From: Nematostella vectensis
Lineage: Eukaryota > Cnidaria > Anthozoa > Actiniaria > Edwardsiidae
Assembly: GCF_932526225.1 (NCBI RefSeq)
Contig: NC_064040.1
Span: forward strand, 188,001 to 252,000
Length of the DNA stretch: 64,000 bases
Direction: 5' to 3'
Part shown: positions 62,601 to 64,000 of the stretch, piece by piece
How the letters are laid out: the number at the start of each line of letters is the position of its first letter
How positions within the stretch are numbered: the stretch's first letter is position 1
Program-made: the position numbers and the translations under genes
The notes under the pieces: model-generated
Told to the model about the DNA's origin: nothing
Database searches by the model: none
What the model saw: the letters and a program-made list of their open reading frames with translations, nothing else

Positions 62601-64000
62601 GATATACCTTTTTTTCCGAGTATACTGTTTTATTTTTCCTAATGTTACTTTTTGGAATTTACATTCGGAAAAAAAAAATTATCGATTGTAACCTTTTGGG
62701 GGTTACACTCGTAAATCAAATTCCCGAATGTAACCCTAAAGCTTTTCCCGAATGTAACCTCAAGTCCGATGGTGACTTTGCTTGGGATAGTTTACGATAC
62801 CAATATTATTAAAAGTAATTTTCATTACAATTCCCTTCAGCAATGCCACGTTAGTCTTTCGTTGCGGGCACTTGACTACTAACGCAGCGACCCGGGTTCG
62901 ATTCCCGCTGATAGCCTATTTTTTTTCTTTATTTATTTTTTTTAAATATCGATATTTAATTATACTGTTCTTGGTGTGTCATGACATAAAAAGAAGGTAT
63001 AGGGACATTTTGATGTACTCTCAGAATCTTTGATGTGCTCATGCTTTGTTCAGGATCCTGTACATATTTTATGCACACAAGAACTAACTAGATTCCTTGG
63101 ATAACTTGATTCAGTAGATTCTAACATAGAGCATAGCGCTCGATAGATTGATATACCTTTTTTTCCGAGTATACTGTTTTATTTTTCCTAATGTTACTTA
63201 TTGGAATTTACATTCGGAAAAAAAATTATCGATGGTAACCTTTTGGAGGTTACACTCGTAAAACAAATTCCCGAATGTAACCCTGAAGCTTTTCCCGAAT
63301 GTAACCTCCAGTCCGATGGTGACTTTGCTTGGGATAGTTTACGATACCAATAGTATTAAAAGTAATTTTCATTACAATTCCCTTCAGCAATGCCACGTTA
63401 GTCTTTCGAGCGGGCACTTGACTACTACCGCAGCGACCCGGGTTCTATTCCCGCTGATAGCCTATTTTTTTTTCTTTATTTTTTTTTTAAATATCGATAC
63501 TTAATTATACTGTTCTTGGTGTGTCATGACATAAAAAGAAGGTATAGGGACATTTTTATGTACTCTCAGCATCTTTGATGTGCTCATGCTTTGTTCAGGA
63601 TCCTGTACATATTTTATGCGCACAAGAACTAACTAGATTCCTTGGATAACTTGATTAAGTAGATTCTAACATAGAGCATAGCGCTCGATAGATTGATATA
63701 CCTTTTTTTCCGAGTATGCTGTTTTATTATTCCTAATGTTACTTTTTGGAATTTACATTCGGAAAAAAAATTATTGATTGTAACCTTTTGGAGGTTACAC
63801 TCGTAAAACAAATTCCCGAGTGTAAACCTGAAGCTTTTCCCGAATGTAACCTCCAGTCCGATGGCGACATTGCTTGGGATAGTTTACGATGCCAATAGTA
63901 TTAAAAGTAATTTTCATTACAATTCCCTTCAGCAATGCCACGTTAGTCTTTCGTTGCGGGCACTTGACTACTAACGCAGCGACCCGGGTTCGATCCCCGC

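Larger units (their letters stand above)
59373..64000 (+). repeat. Array 2: tandem ~545-bp satellite units
   Basis: Nine head-to-tail units, the last cut by the window edge. The anchor GGAATTT(A/T)CATTCGG lies at 59378, 59921, 60467, 61010, 61556, 62105, 62654, 63203 and 63748, giving periods of 543-549 bp. The first units alternate between two types (CATAAACAGAAGG and CATAACAAGAAGG), a dimeric higher-order repeat of about 1,089 bp. Later units are more uniform (CATAAAAAGAAGG). Each unit has a cluster of inverted short motifs, a tRNA-related module with a T-run, then an AT-rich tail. No ORF looks genuine. The sequence is unrelated to array 1 by eye. Confidence 0.96.

Noticed and set aside
59373-64000. 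CRISPR array
   Set aside because: The repeats are whole 545-bp units without short direct repeats and unique spacers, in a eukaryotic context.

Overview
The window is eukaryotic, repetitive DNA with no host gene that I can support. A complete BEL/Pao LTR retrotransposon, a tRNA-headed SINE and a TTAA-flanked, piggyBac-like MITE all point to an animal. The mix suggests a marine or other non-vertebrate metazoan, but nothing in the sequence fixes the phylum. No rRNA, snRNA, bona fide tRNA gene or CRISPR array was seen.

Layout. Positions 1-696 are part of a satellite unit in reverse orientation. Positions 697-984 are a 288-bp unique spacer. From 985 to 59366 runs a head-to-tail array (array 1) of about 26 units with a period close to 2.0 kb. 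It is interrupted by a SINE (9921-10311) and by a BEL/Pao element (14391-21678). At 59367 the array stops abruptly in mid-unit and a second, unrelated array (array 2) begins. Array 2 has a period of about 545 bp, with nine units up to the window edge.

Each array-1 unit is AT-rich with a GC-richer core of roughly 350 bp. In order along the + strand from the CCTAGG anchor, a unit holds: a 111-bp MITE with TTAA flanks and CCCGTGAA termini; short TA and TAA microsatellites; a purine tract followed by TGTCATGG that resembles the PPT/LTR junction of a retroelement; two adjacent perfect hairpins; and a tRNA-like module (A-box-like sequence, B box, T-run). Units fall into at least two sequence types. 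Some carry shared 240-bp duplications or 86-bp deletions, showing that blocks of units have been copied within the array.

Array-2 units carry a different tRNA-related module, again a B box followed at once by a T-run, plus a cluster of inverted copies of a GGTTACATTCGG motif. Two unrelated neighbouring satellites with the same B-box/oligo-T architecture on the same strand is the most interesting pattern in the window.

The BEL/Pao element is very young (identical 332-bp LTRs, perfect 5-bp target duplication). Its reading frame is broken in a six-T run between the Gag N-terminus and the rest of Gag-Pol, and the first catalytic Asp of the reverse transcriptase reads as Asn. It looks like a recently moved but defective copy. 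The small open frames that recur in every satellite unit behave like passengers and are not annotated as genes.
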